A stretch of DNA of 8,011 nucleotides from Actinobacteria bacterium 13_1_20CM_4_69_9 (lineage in GTDB: Bacteria > Actinomycetota > Thermoleophilia > Gaiellales > Gaiellaceae): positions 1 to 8,011 of the forward strand of contig MNJC01000055.1 of assembly GCA_001920085.1 (NCBI GenBank), in the 5' to 3' direction. Shown one piece after another: positions 1 through 6,031 of the stretch. The notes beneath the pieces are model-generated. The model saw only the letters and a program-made list of their open reading frames with translations, made no database searches and was not told the DNA's origin. The first letter of the stretch is position 1; every line of letters begins with the position of its first letter. The position numbers and the translations under genes are program-made.

Positions 1-759
1 GAGGCGACGGCGCTCGCGGCCGCGCCGGTGCATCGCGTGCGCGGCAGCGATCCGAACTGGCGCTTCGAGCAGATCGTCGCGGAAGAGCGGCGGCACGGGG
101 CACACGGGTCGACCTTCTTCGTCCTGGCGGGGCATCACGACCCGCACGACGGGCCGTCGCCCGAGACCTACGACGAGCTGCGGCCGGAGCTCGTCGGGAC
201 GCTTCGCGACGTCGGCGCCGAGATCGGGCTGCACGGCAGCTACACGGCTGCCGGCGATCCCGGGCGTCTCGCGGAGGAGAAGGCGAACCTCGAAGCGCTT
301 GCCGGCCCGATCGCGGGGCACCGTTACCACTATCTGCGGGCGGATCCCCACAGGAACCTCGCCGGGCTGCCGTTCAGGTACGACACGACGCTCGGATTTC
401 CGGACGCGCTCGGCTTCCGCGCCGGGATCGCCCGTCCATTCCACCCGTGGGATTTCGAGCGCGACGCTCCGGCGGACGTCCTCGAGATCCCGCTCGCCGC
501 GATGGACGCGACGCTGGCCGAAGAGCGCTATCTCGGCCTGTCCGCGAAGCGTGCCGCGCCGCGGCTGAACGCACTGCTCGACTGGGCGGCCGCGAACGGC
601 GGCGCGTTCGCCATTCTCTGGCATCCCGACCGGTTCGATCCGCTGAGCTCCGGCGGGTGGGACCGGCTCTACTCGAGAGTGCTCGACGGCGTCCAGGCTC
701 GTGGCGGCTCGTGCGTGTCCGCGGGGGAGCTCTCGTCCCACTCGACCTGGTCGAAGTAG
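1..759 (+). CDS. Polysaccharide deacetylase-like protein (CE4/NodB-fold), 5' partial
   Basis: The reading frame is open to the window edge, so the N-terminus is missing; the GTG at 28 is probably internal. Counting from base 1 (252 residues), STFFVLAG lies near 37-44, EIGLHGS near 74-80, HRYHYLR near 107-113 and WHPDRFD near 207-213. These resemble the later motifs of CE4-type polysaccharide deacetylases: an HG(S/T)-type metal-binding histidine, an R-x-x-H-x-R-like motif and a late His. The segment around residues 128-151 (RYDTTLGFPDALGFRAG, then RPFHPWD) is typical of the bacterial surface-polysaccharide subgroup. The catalytic Asp motif expected at the N-terminus would lie outside the window. 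The family removes N- or O-acetyl groups from sugars, which fits the glycan genes next door. Its 3' end overlaps the convergent ATP-grasp gene by 91 bp. The fold assignment is fairly secure; substrate and activity are not shown. Confidence 0.82.
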   Translation, partial: EATALAAAPVHRVRGSDPNWRFEQIVAEERRHGAHGSTFFVLAGHHDPHDGPSPETYDELRPELVGTLRDVGAEIGLHGSYTAAGDPGRLAEEKANLEALAGPIAGHRYHYLRADPHRNLAGLPFRYDTTLGFPDALGFRAGIARPFHPWDFERDAPADVLEIPLAAMDATLAEERYLGLSAKRAAPRLNALLDWAAANGGAFAILWHPDRFDPLSSGGWDRLYSRVLDGVQARGGSCVSAGELSSHSTWSK

Positions 760-1757
760 CGCAGCGCGCGCCGTGACGGGCGCACTCGTGCACCCAGCTG
801 GGCGAGCTCCTCGTGCGAGATCTCGCCGAGCGCACTCTTCACGCCCAGGTACGGCAGGTTGAGGTCCTCCTGGTAGACGATCGTCGAGATGCGCGGGTTG
901 ATCTCGATCACGTGGTCGCCGACGAGCTGGATGTTGAAGAAGTACTCGATGCCGAGCTCGGCCACGATGCGCTGCGCGACCTCGAGCAGCCAGTGGTCGT
1001 TGAGCGTCTCGAAGTACATCGCGAGCCCGGCGCGCATCGACTCCCGCGTCTTGGCGTGCCCGAGGATGACCTGGCCGGCCCGAGCAATGCCGTCGACCGT
1101 GCGCTCGCGTCCCGTCGCGAGCTCCATCACGAGGAGGTCTGGGCCGCCTTCTTCCGGTAGGAGCCCGAGCACGTCGTTCAGCCGCATCGCGAGGTTGCCG
1201 GGGCGCTCTTCGAGCAGTTGCCGGGCGCGGTCGACGTTCGCGTCGAGCACGCGGAAGCCGCGCGAACCGGAGCTGAACACCGGCTTGAAGCAGACGGGCC
1301 GCTCGGGATAGCCGAGCTCCTGCGCCGCGACCGCGAGCGCACGGCCGCCCGTGACCTTGCGCCAGGCCGGGGCGCGCAAACCGAGGCGCTCTAGCAACGC
1401 GTACGCCGCCGCCTTGTCGTTCGCCGTGCGGATCGCGTCGGGCGGCGACACCAGCACGTTCGTCGCCATGAACCGCTCGCGCCCTTCGGCGAGCGCGAGC
1501 AGGTCGAAGGACGACTGCGGCAGGACGACGTCGATGTTCTCGCGGCGGACGATGTCGAGCACAGCGTCGATGAAGGCGGGGTCGCGGCCGGGCGGGACGA
1601 CGTAGAACCGGTCGCAGAACTGCCTGCCGATCGCCTGCGGGGACATGTCGGTCCCGACGATGCGGACGCCGCGCTCGCCGTTCGTGCGCAGCGCGCGAAG
1701 GAGCGCCGCGGTGCCGGGCGCCCCCGACGCCGTGACGAGGACGGTGATGTCGCGCAT
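669..1757 (-). CDS. ATP-grasp enzyme, carbamoyl-phosphate-synthase-large-subunit-like
   Basis: This 362-residue protein starts at the ATG at 1757. An N-terminal Rossmann-like pre-ATP-grasp domain contains SGAPGT (11-16) and VGTD (34-37). The ATP-grasp fold follows: NDK at 113-115, the nucleotide-binding lysine region CFKPVFSSGSRG (156-167), MELATGRERTVDG (211-223), and the metal-binding EINPRIS (285-291). Enzymes of this family activate a carboxylate as an acyl phosphate and join it to an amine or other nucleophile. Stand-alone CarB-like members are common in glycan and secondary-metabolite clusters, where the substrate is usually unknown. It is the last gene of the leftward block, 94 bp after the SSI-like gene, and the gap shows no clear terminator or strong Shine-Dalgarno. 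The family-like ending RYFDQVEWD (333-341) is followed by a 21-residue hydrophilic tail that exists only because the frame runs on into the convergent deacetylase gene. Family confident; substrate unknown. Confidence 0.88.
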   Translation of the reverse strand: MRDITVLVTASGAPGTAALLRALRTNGERGVRIVGTDMSPQAIGRQFCDRFYVVPPGRDPAFIDAVLDIVRRENIDVVLPQSSFDLLALAEGRERFMATNVLVSPPDAIRTANDKAAAYALLERLGLRAPAWRKVTGGRALAVAAQELGYPERPVCFKPVFSSGSRGFRVLDANVDRARQLLEERPGNLAMRLNDVLGLLPEEGGPDLLVMELATGRERTVDGIARAGQVILGHAKTRESMRAGLAMYFETLNDHWLLEVAQRIVAELGIEYFFNIQLVGDHVIEINPRISTIVYQEDLNLPYLGVKSALGEISHEELAQLGARVRPSRRALRYFDQVEWDESSPADTHEPPRAWTPSSTLE

Positions 1758-1851
1758 CAGCCGCGCGATGCTACTGAGGTGCTCGCAGCCGTGGGTCGAT
1801 GGCTGTGTGGACGAGCTCGAGGAAGGGCTCGGGCTCGCGTTCGCTGCCGCC

Positions 1852-2196
1852 CTACGCCGCGGGGAACAGGAAGGCGACGCGGTTCCAGCGCTCGATCTCG
1901 CAGCCGTTCCGGCGATTGAAGCGCGTGCGGAGTAGCGCTCCGCGGAAGCGTCCGGCGACGAGCGCCTCCTGCGGGCCGCCGTAGATCTCGGTGCAGGCGA
2001 CGTTCTGCGGCGTGGGCGCGAACGGCGCCTTCAGGCGCGCGAGCTGCCGGCATGCGCCGAGACGGTGCGGGAGTGTGCCGCCGACCGGCGCGCACGTGAG
2101 CGTGTAGCTGCGCCTCGGGGCGTGTCCCTGGCCGTTCGGCCACACCGTGACATGCAGCGAGGTCGACGCCAGCAGGATCGCGGCGACGACGCTCAT
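1852..2196 (-). CDS. Secreted subtilisin-inhibitor-like (SSI family) protease inhibitor
   Basis: The 114-residue product matches the Streptomyces subtilisin inhibitor family (Pfam SSI). A short hydrophobic leader (2-13) precedes LHVTVWPNG, then YTLTCAPVGGT (31-41), ACTEIYGGP (67-75), a GRFRG-like strand (82-86) and NGCEIERWN (97-105). Four cysteines at 35, 49, 68 and 99 reproduce the two family disulfides, C35-C49 and C68-C99. By ungapped alignment from the third cysteine (CPM-V in classical SSI), the P1 residue is Glu70, not Met or Lys. It therefore may not inhibit subtilisin or trypsin and could target a Glu-specific or other protease. The ATG overlaps the flippase stop as ATGA, which fixes this start and implies translational coupling. 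The signal peptide is unusually short and lacks an N-terminal positive charge, so the secretion call is softer than the fold call. The gap to the next gene (1758-1851) shows nothing else clear. Confidence 0.88.
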   Translation of the reverse strand: MSVVAAILLASTSLHVTVWPNGQGHAPRRSYTLTCAPVGGTLPHRLGACRQLARLKAPFAPTPQNVACTEIYGGPQEALVAGRFRGALLRTRFNRRNGCEIERWNRVAFLFPAA

Positions 2197-3629
2197 CGCC
2201 CCAGGATAGGCAGCAATCGCCGCAGCCGCCTGCGCTCGGCCGGCAGGTAGAAGCCGAGCAGCGCGAGCAGCAAGGGGTACGCCACCGTCAGCAGCAGGGC
2301 GACGCCGAGCGGGACGTCGAGGACCTTGCCGATGACCGTGAGCCCGACGGCCGCTGCCGCGACCGTCGCGACGCGACGCCACTGGTAGGGCACAGGGAAC
2401 ACTGCGTGCGCGCGCCACGCCATCGCCATGAACAGCACGGTGTACGACGCGACGGTCGCGATCGCTGCGCCCATCCGCCCGTACGGCGGGATCAGCGCCA
2501 GGTTGAGCGCGACGTTCAGCACGGCTGCGGCGCCGGTGACGATCCAGTTGGCACGCGTTCGCCGCGCGCGCCCGGTGCCAATCTGCACGACGACGTAGCC
2601 GGCAAACGCGGCGACGCCGAACGCGAGCGGCGCGACGACGTTCTGGGCCGCATAGAACGGCTCCGTCGTGATCAGCCTGAGGATCCACGGCGCGAGCAGT
2701 CCGAGCGCGAGCGCGAGCCAGCAGCAGACGAACACGACGTAGGTGAGGACGAAGCTGTACGTGCGGCTCGCCTCGCGGTCGTCGTCGATCGAGTAGGCGA
2801 ACGCCGGCCACGCGAGCCGGAACGCCGTCAGCAGCAGGACGATCGCGGACGCGACCCGCACGCCGATCGAGTAGAGGCCGACCTCGTGCGTGCCCGACAG
2901 CTTCACCAGGAAGAAGCGGTCGCTGAAGTTGGTCAGCCACAATGCGACGGCCGAGGGGACGAGCGGCAGCCCGAAGCGGTTCATCGCGCGGTAGAGCGGG
3001 CGGTCGAACTGCAGCCCGAGCGCATGGCGGCTGTAGAGGAGCAGCGCCGCGTAGACGGCGAGCGTGCCGGTGAAGTTTCCGACGAGGACGCCGAGCGGCC
3101 CCTGGTCGAGCACGACGACGAGCAGCACGGTGGCGCCGATGGTGATCGCGACGTTCGCCATCGTCGCGGCGACGTACGCGGTCGAGCGCTGCTCGACGCG
3201 GAAGAGCGACGTCATCTGCTCGTAGTTCATCGCCGCCCACAGGCCGACGAACGCGGCGATCACGAGATCTGCGTGGTGCTGCGTGTGGAAGAGGAGCCAG
3301 GAGATCTGGTGCGACAGCGCAACGCCGACGACGAGCGTCGCGGTGGATGCGGCCATCACGTACCAGAACGCCGTGCGCACGACGAGCAGCCGCCGTGCGA
3401 GCTCCGCCGAGTCGAAGTAGAAGCGGAAGAACGCGCTCTTCATCGCCTGCGCGACGAGCGCCGTCAGCACGGCGGAGAGCGCGACGAGCGTCTCGATCAG
3501 GCCGTAGTCGCTCGGCGAGAGGTAGCGCGTGTACAGCGGCAGCAGGAGGACGCCGAGAATGCGCGCGACGATCGAGCCGAGCCCGTAGACCGCCGAGTGG
3601 CGAAACAGCTCCTTGAGACGGTCCAGCAT
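2193..3629 (-). CDS. Polysaccharide/lipid-linked glycan flippase (Wzx-like, MOP superfamily)
   Basis: The 478-residue polytopic membrane protein has roughly 12-14 hydrophobic segments spread over its length. PLYTRYLSPSDYG (31-43), after the first membrane segment, is the hallmark of the Polysacc_synt (RfbX/Wzx) family. SDRFFLVKLSGTHEVGLYSIG (236-256) and LNLALIPPYGRMGAAIAT (375-392) are the matching second-half signatures. Such proteins move undecaprenyl-linked oligosaccharides from the cytoplasmic to the outer leaflet. The ATG at 3629 is chosen because the family-like sequence begins there (MLDRLKELFR). The frame stays open to 3710, but that extension lies entirely over the 3' end of the glycosyltransferase gene and is not family-like. 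Translation starts 4 bp after the glycosyltransferase stop, and the gene's own stop overlaps the SSI-like start, so the three genes are probably co-translated. No strong Shine-Dalgarno is visible, consistent with coupling. The specific glycan cannot be read from the sequence. Confidence 0.92.
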   Translation of the reverse strand: MLDRLKELFRHSAVYGLGSIVARILGVLLLPLYTRYLSPSDYGLIETLVALSAVLTALVAQAMKSAFFRFYFDSAELARRLLVVRTAFWYVMAASTATLVVGVALSHQISWLLFHTQHHADLVIAAFVGLWAAMNYEQMTSLFRVEQRSTAYVAATMANVAITIGATVLLVVVLDQGPLGVLVGNFTGTLAVYAALLLYSRHALGLQFDRPLYRAMNRFGLPLVPSAVALWLTNFSDRFFLVKLSGTHEVGLYSIGVRVASAIVLLLTAFRLAWPAFAYSIDDDREASRTYSFVLTYVVFVCCWLALALGLLAPWILRLITTEPFYAAQNVVAPLAFGVAAFAGYVVVQIGTGRARRTRANWIVTGAAAVLNVALNLALIPPYGRMGAAIATVASYTVLFMAMAWRAHAVFPVPYQWRRVATVAAAAVGLTVIGKVLDVPLGVALLLTVAYPLLLALLGFYLPAERRRLRRLLPILGR

Positions 3630-3633
3630 CACG

Positions 3634-4587
3634 TCAAAGTATGGAGCGGTACAGCTCGATGAACCGGTCCGAGACCTTCTCCAGGTCGTGGACGCGCTCC
3701 ACGTAGGCACGACCCTCGCCGCCGAGCCGCTTCCGGAGGTCGAACGAGGCCACGAGCGGACGCAGCTTCTCCACGAGCTCGTCCTTCGTCGCGGCGACGA
3801 TCGGCACCTTCACGCCGAACGCCTCCTCCGTCTGCCGCACGGCGTCCGGATCGAGGTGCGTGACGACCGGCTTCCCGTACGCCATCGACTCGATCGCGAA
3901 GACGCCGTGCCACAGGTAGTGCATCTGGTCGACGACGATGTCGGCGCGCTTGAAGCGCTCGACCGCCTCGTCGTGCGGGACGCCGTGGACGACGTCGAGG
4001 TCGACCGGCAGCTGCTCGCACGCCTCGACGACGAAGCGCGTCCCCTTCTTCTCGAGGTTCGACGGGGCGTGCACGACGAGCGGCCGTTCCCGCTCGACCG
4101 CCGGGACGGGCTCGTAGAGCCGGAGGTCGAGCCCGGGCGGGACGACCGCGGTCGCGTCGGGCACCCAGCGCGTCGCCGCGTACGAGCCGACGATCGTCGC
4201 GTCGAACTTCTTGCGGTACTCGAGCTGCTCGAGCGTCCTCCCGCGGATGTCGTCGCCGAGGAAGTGCATGACCGACTTCTTGCGAGCCGTCTTCAGGATC
4301 GGCATGTTCAGCGACTTCGGGACGAGCGTCTTGCCGAAGTAGAAGTGGAAGAGGTCGGTCTGCGGCAGGTACTTCGCGAGCGCGCGCCACTGCACGATCT
4401 GCTGGCGGACGAAGCCCTGTCGCGGCAGGTCGAGGTTGACGTCGTACTCGTCGGGACGCCACTTCTGCGGCCAGAAGACGAGCAGCCGCGCGTCCACGCC
4501 TTTGCGGCGCAGCGCGTTGACGTGCGCCCAGCCGGTGCCGGCGAGGTTCACCGGCAGGTGGAGGATGCGCGCGTCGTGGACGTCCAC
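3634..4587 (-). CDS. Glycosyltransferase, GT-B fold, GT4-like
   Basis: The 317-residue protein begins ARILHLPVNLAGTGW (6-20), the glycine-containing first strand and loop of a GT-B acceptor domain. The donor domain shows VVHAPSNLEKKGT (171-183) and HGVPHDEAVERFKRADIVVDQ (201-221). Next comes HGVFAIESMAYGKPVV (227-242), a variant of the GT4 E-x7-E nucleotide-sugar region in which the first acidic residue is replaced. It probably transfers a sugar from a nucleotide donor to a lipid-linked or otherwise membrane-associated acceptor in the cytoplasm, feeding the flippase gene 4 bp downstream. The start is a GTG; no other start codon precedes the conserved first strand closely. There is no Shine-Dalgarno, but a TATCGT hexamer ends 6 nt before the GTG, as in leaderless promoters. 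At 317 residues it is somewhat short for GT4 enzymes. Family call good; donor and acceptor unknown. Confidence 0.87.
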   Translation of the reverse strand: MDVHDARILHLPVNLAGTGWAHVNALRRKGVDARLLVFWPQKWRPDEYDVNLDLPRQGFVRQQIVQWRALAKYLPQTDLFHFYFGKTLVPKSLNMPILKTARKKSVMHFLGDDIRGRTLEQLEYRKKFDATIVGSYAATRWVPDATAVVPPGLDLRLYEPVPAVERERPLVVHAPSNLEKKGTRFVVEACEQLPVDLDVVHGVPHDEAVERFKRADIVVDQMHYLWHGVFAIESMAYGKPVVTHLDPDAVRQTEEAFGVKVPIVAATKDELVEKLRPLVASFDLRKRLGGEGRAYVERVHDLEKVSDRFIELYRSIL

Positions 4588-4588
4588 G
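4575..4588. repeat. Perfect 14-bp palindrome at the divergent gene start
   Basis: CGTGGACGTCCACG is its own reverse complement, centred between 4581 and 4582. It covers the glycosyltransferase GTG start and sits 11-24 bp before the methyltransferase ATG. It could be a dimeric regulator site acting on both divergent genes, or chance in GC-rich coding DNA, since most of it also encodes Met-Asp-Val-His. Confidence 0.4.
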
Positions 4589-4593
4589 GGGCA

Positions 4594-4599
4594 ACGATA
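4594..4599 (-). promoter_or_regulatory. Possible -10 element of a leaderless glycosyltransferase promoter
   Basis: On the minus strand TATCGT fits the TAnnnT pattern and ends 6 nt before the GTG at 4587, the spacing expected if transcription starts on the start codon. No Shine-Dalgarno is present, which agrees. The -35 region is weak (only TTCGTT-like sequence nearby). The element would overlap the ATG of the divergent methyltransferase. Confidence 0.3.
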
Positions 4600-5369
4600 T
4601 GGTGCGCGGCTTGAAACGAACGCTGTACCGGGCGGCTCGCAACCTGCGACACCCGCGGCGCCTGGTCGAGGCGCGCAGGATCCGAGCGGAGGTCGCCGGT
4701 TTCCTCGGCGGCGACGCCGTGCTGCGCGGCTACGAGCGCGAGCTCGAGGCGAGCGGTCTGCGGAACCATCTGCTCGAGAAGGGGCGTGAGCACGCCGCCG
4801 CCGTCGGCGGCAGCGGCCACTCGCTCGGAGCGATCGGCTACGCGGAGGGCGGCTACCTCTACGCGATCTACCGGCACGTGACGCCGGCCGTCGCCGTGGA
4901 GACGGGCGTCGCGAACGGGTTCTCTACGGCCTTCGCGCTGCTCGCCCTGCAGCGCAACGGCGGCGGCCGGCTGCACTCCGTCGATCTCCCCCGCGAAGTC
5001 GGCCGCGACTACGAGGCCGACACCTTCTACGAGGGCGAGGGACGGGCGGGCATCCCGTCGGGCGCCGAGCCGGGCTGGCTGATCCCGCCGGAGTTGAAGG
5101 AGCGCTGGACGCTCGCGCTCGGCCGCACGCAGGACGAGCTGCCCCCGCTCCTCGACCGCCTCGGCACGATCGACTCGTTCATGCACGACAGCGAGCACTC
5201 CTTCGAATGCATGTGGTTCGAGTTCAACGAAGCGTGGCCGCATCTGCGCGACGGCGGCCTGCTGCTCTCGGACGACGTCAACTCGACCGAGGCGTTCCCG
5301 CGCTTCGCCGGCGAGCAGGGCCGGAAGCCCGTTCGCCTTGCCCGGGGAATGGCCCTCCTGCAGAAGTGA
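4599..5369 (+). CDS. Class I SAM-dependent methyltransferase (Methyltransf_24-like)
   Basis: The 256-residue protein has a basic helical N-terminus (3-30), then the Rossmann-fold methyltransferase core. SAM-binding motif I is VETGVANGFST (100-110, E-x-G-x-x-x-G). A strand ending HSVDL (126-130) carries the acidic residue that usually contacts the ribose. FMHDSEHS (194-201) and LLLSDDV (221-227) match the later motifs of O-methyltransferase-like families found in surface glycan and secondary-metabolite clusters. It probably methylates a small molecule or sugar in the cytoplasm. It diverges from the glycosyltransferase across 11 bp, suggesting shared control with the glycan block. The ATG at 4599 has no convincing Shine-Dalgarno; a TTG at 4611 is a possible alternative start. 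About 30 bp separate its end from the TetR promoter, and no terminator is visible between. Fold confident; substrate unknown. Confidence 0.85.
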   Translation: MVRGLKRTLYRAARNLRHPRRLVEARRIRAEVAGFLGGDAVLRGYERELEASGLRNHLLEKGREHAAAVGGSGHSLGAIGYAEGGYLYAIYRHVTPAVAVETGVANGFSTAFALLALQRNGGGRLHSVDLPREVGRDYEADTFYEGEGRAGIPSGAEPGWLIPPELKERWTLALGRTQDELPPLLDRLGTIDSFMHDSEHSFECMWFEFNEAWPHLRDGGLLLSDDVNSTEAFPRFAGEQGRKPVRLARGMALLQK

Positions 5370-5370
5370 C

Positions 5371-5399
5371 TTGACGAGTTAGTGATCAGTAGCTAATAA
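5371..5399 (+). promoter_or_regulatory. Sigma-70-type promoter of the TetR gene
   Basis: A TTGACG -35 box (5371-5376) and a TAATAA -10 box (5394-5399; TAATAAT if one base longer) are separated by exactly 17 bp. This AT-rich patch stands out in very GC-rich surroundings. Transcription would start about 6-8 nt after the -10, at 5406-5408, which coincides with the ATG at 5408. The transcript is therefore probably leaderless. Confidence 0.72.
5378..5393. promoter_or_regulatory. Candidate TetR operator within the promoter spacer
   Basis: GTTAGTGA (5378-5385) abuts TCAGTAGC (5386-5393). The reverse complement of the second arm is GCTACTGA, matching the first at 6 of 8 positions, with TGATCA at the centre. 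The repeat fills the -35/-10 spacer almost exactly, so a bound dimer would block RNA polymerase. It shares 10 of 16 positions with the repeat before the MFS gene. This suggests autorepression. Confidence 0.5.
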
Positions 5400-5407
5400 T
5401 GGGCGGC

Positions 5408-5959
5408 ATGGCAGTCACGATCCGCAAGTCCGCCGCGGAGCGCCGCGACGAGATTCTGGAGGCGGCGCTGGTCGAGTTCGCCGCCCGCGGGCTCGACGGC
5501 GGCTCGACGGAGACGATCGCGAAGGCCGTCGGGATCTCGCAGCCCTACGTCTTCCGGCTCTTCGGCACCAAGAAGCAGCTCTTCATCGCCACCGTCGAGC
5601 GCTGTCTCCGCGGGACGCTCGAGATGATGCACACGGCCTCCGCCGGCCTGAATGGCGAGGCTGCGCTACAGGCAATCGGCGAGGCCTACGGCGCGCGCCT
5701 CAGGACCGACCCGACCTATCTCCGCTCGCAGATGCAGGCGTATGCAGCGTGTGACGACCCGGAGATCCGCGAGGTCGTCCGCCGCGGCTACGGCGACCTC
5801 GTCGAGTACGTCGAGCGCGTCTCGGGCCTGCCGAGCGAGCGCGTCTCGCACTTCTTCGCCAAGGGAATGCTCCTCAACGTGATGGCGTCGATGGAGCTCC
5901 TCGAAGCGACCGAGGGCTGGGCGGAGCGCCTGATCGAAGGCTGCCGCAAGGACGTCTGA
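5408..5959 (+). CDS. TetR/AcrR-family transcriptional repressor
   Basis: The 183-residue protein has a typical TetR N-terminal DNA-binding domain. Helix 1 is around ERRDEILEAALVEFAARG (11-28). The helix-turn-helix runs from about STETIAKAVGIS (33-44) to QPYVFRLFGTKKQLF (45-59), close to the family pattern of a GxS followed by a Y/F-x-x-F core. The remaining ~120 residues are a helical ligand-binding and dimerisation domain without recognisable specificity. The frame is also open from an ATG at 5399, but that codon lies inside the -10 box and could not be transcribed from the predicted promoter, so the ATG at 5408 is chosen. The MFS exporter starts 72 bp downstream in the same direction with a related inverted repeat before it, the standard layout of a repressor controlling its own exporter. 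The inducer is unknown. Confidence 0.9.
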   Translation: MAVTIRKSAAERRDEILEAALVEFAARGLDGGSTETIAKAVGISQPYVFRLFGTKKQLFIATVERCLRGTLEMMHTASAGLNGEAALQAIGEAYGARLRTDPTYLRSQMQAYAACDDPEIREVVRRGYGDLVEYVERVSGLPSERVSHFFAKGMLLNVMASMELLEATEGWAERLIEGCRKDV

Positions 5960-5965
5960 GCTCCC

Positions 5966-5973
5966 TTTTTTTT
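5966..5973 (+). other. Eight-T run between the TetR and MFS genes
   Basis: Eight consecutive T residues follow the TetR stop by 6 nt. A weak upstream stem is possible (GGAGC at 5923-5927 with GCTCC at 5960-5964), but it has only 5 bp and a loop of about 32 nt. It might be a poor terminator or part of an A/T-rich promoter upstream region for the MFS gene. The sequence does not decide between these. Confidence 0.25.
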
Positions 5974-5979
5974 GGCCTC

Positions 5980-5997
5980 TGAGTAAGTGACTACTCA
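5980..5997. promoter_or_regulatory. Inverted repeat, candidate TetR operator for the MFS gene
   Basis: TGAGTA (5980-5985) and TACTCA (5992-5997) form a perfect 6-bp inverted repeat around a 6-bp centre, 34 bp before the MFS start. The embedded GTAAGTGA resembles GTTAGTGA in the TetR promoter. A weak promoter is possible, with TTTTTG at 5969-5974 and TACTCA as -10 at 17-bp spacing. A repressor bound here would cover it. Confidence 0.5.
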
Positions 5998-6019
5998 CAA
6001 CAAACGTCGGTTGAGACCC

Positions 6020-6026
6020 AAGGAGG
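6020..6026 (+). promoter_or_regulatory. Shine-Dalgarno site deciding the MFS start
   Basis: AAGGAGG, an excellent anti-16S match, lies 5 nt before the ATG at 6032. It rules out the upstream in-frame GTG at 5987, which falls inside the inverted repeat. It is the clearest ribosome binding site in the window and contrasts with the leaderless-looking TetR gene just upstream. Confidence 0.85.
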
Positions 6027-6031
6027 ATTTG

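Noticed and set aside
1852..3240. A 462-codon minus-strand open frame ending at the SSI-like stop
   Set aside because: Only the last 115 codons (from 2196) are protein-like. The upstream part is Arg/Ala-rich out-of-frame translation of the flippase gene, and the ATGA overlap gives a natural start at 2196.
2406..3662. A 418-codon plus-strand open frame opposite the flippase
   Set aside because: Very rich in Arg, Glu and Asp with no domain signature; it is the complement of hydrophobic codons in the flippase gene.
3630..3710. An N-terminal extension of the flippase to 3710
   Set aside because: It overlaps the 3' end of the glycosyltransferase gene and encodes a Ser/Thr/Arg-rich stretch unlike Wzx N-termini, whereas the ATG at 3629 begins with a typical sequence.
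3613..4614. A 333-codon plus-strand open frame opposite the glycosyltransferase
   Set aside because: Charged, repetitive composition of an antisense shadow. The minus-strand frame has clear GT-B motifs and operon spacing.
5987..6031. An upstream GTG extension of the MFS protein
   Set aside because: The 15 extra residues are not transporter-like, the GTG lies inside the inverted repeat, and AAGGAGG is ideally placed for the ATG at 6032.
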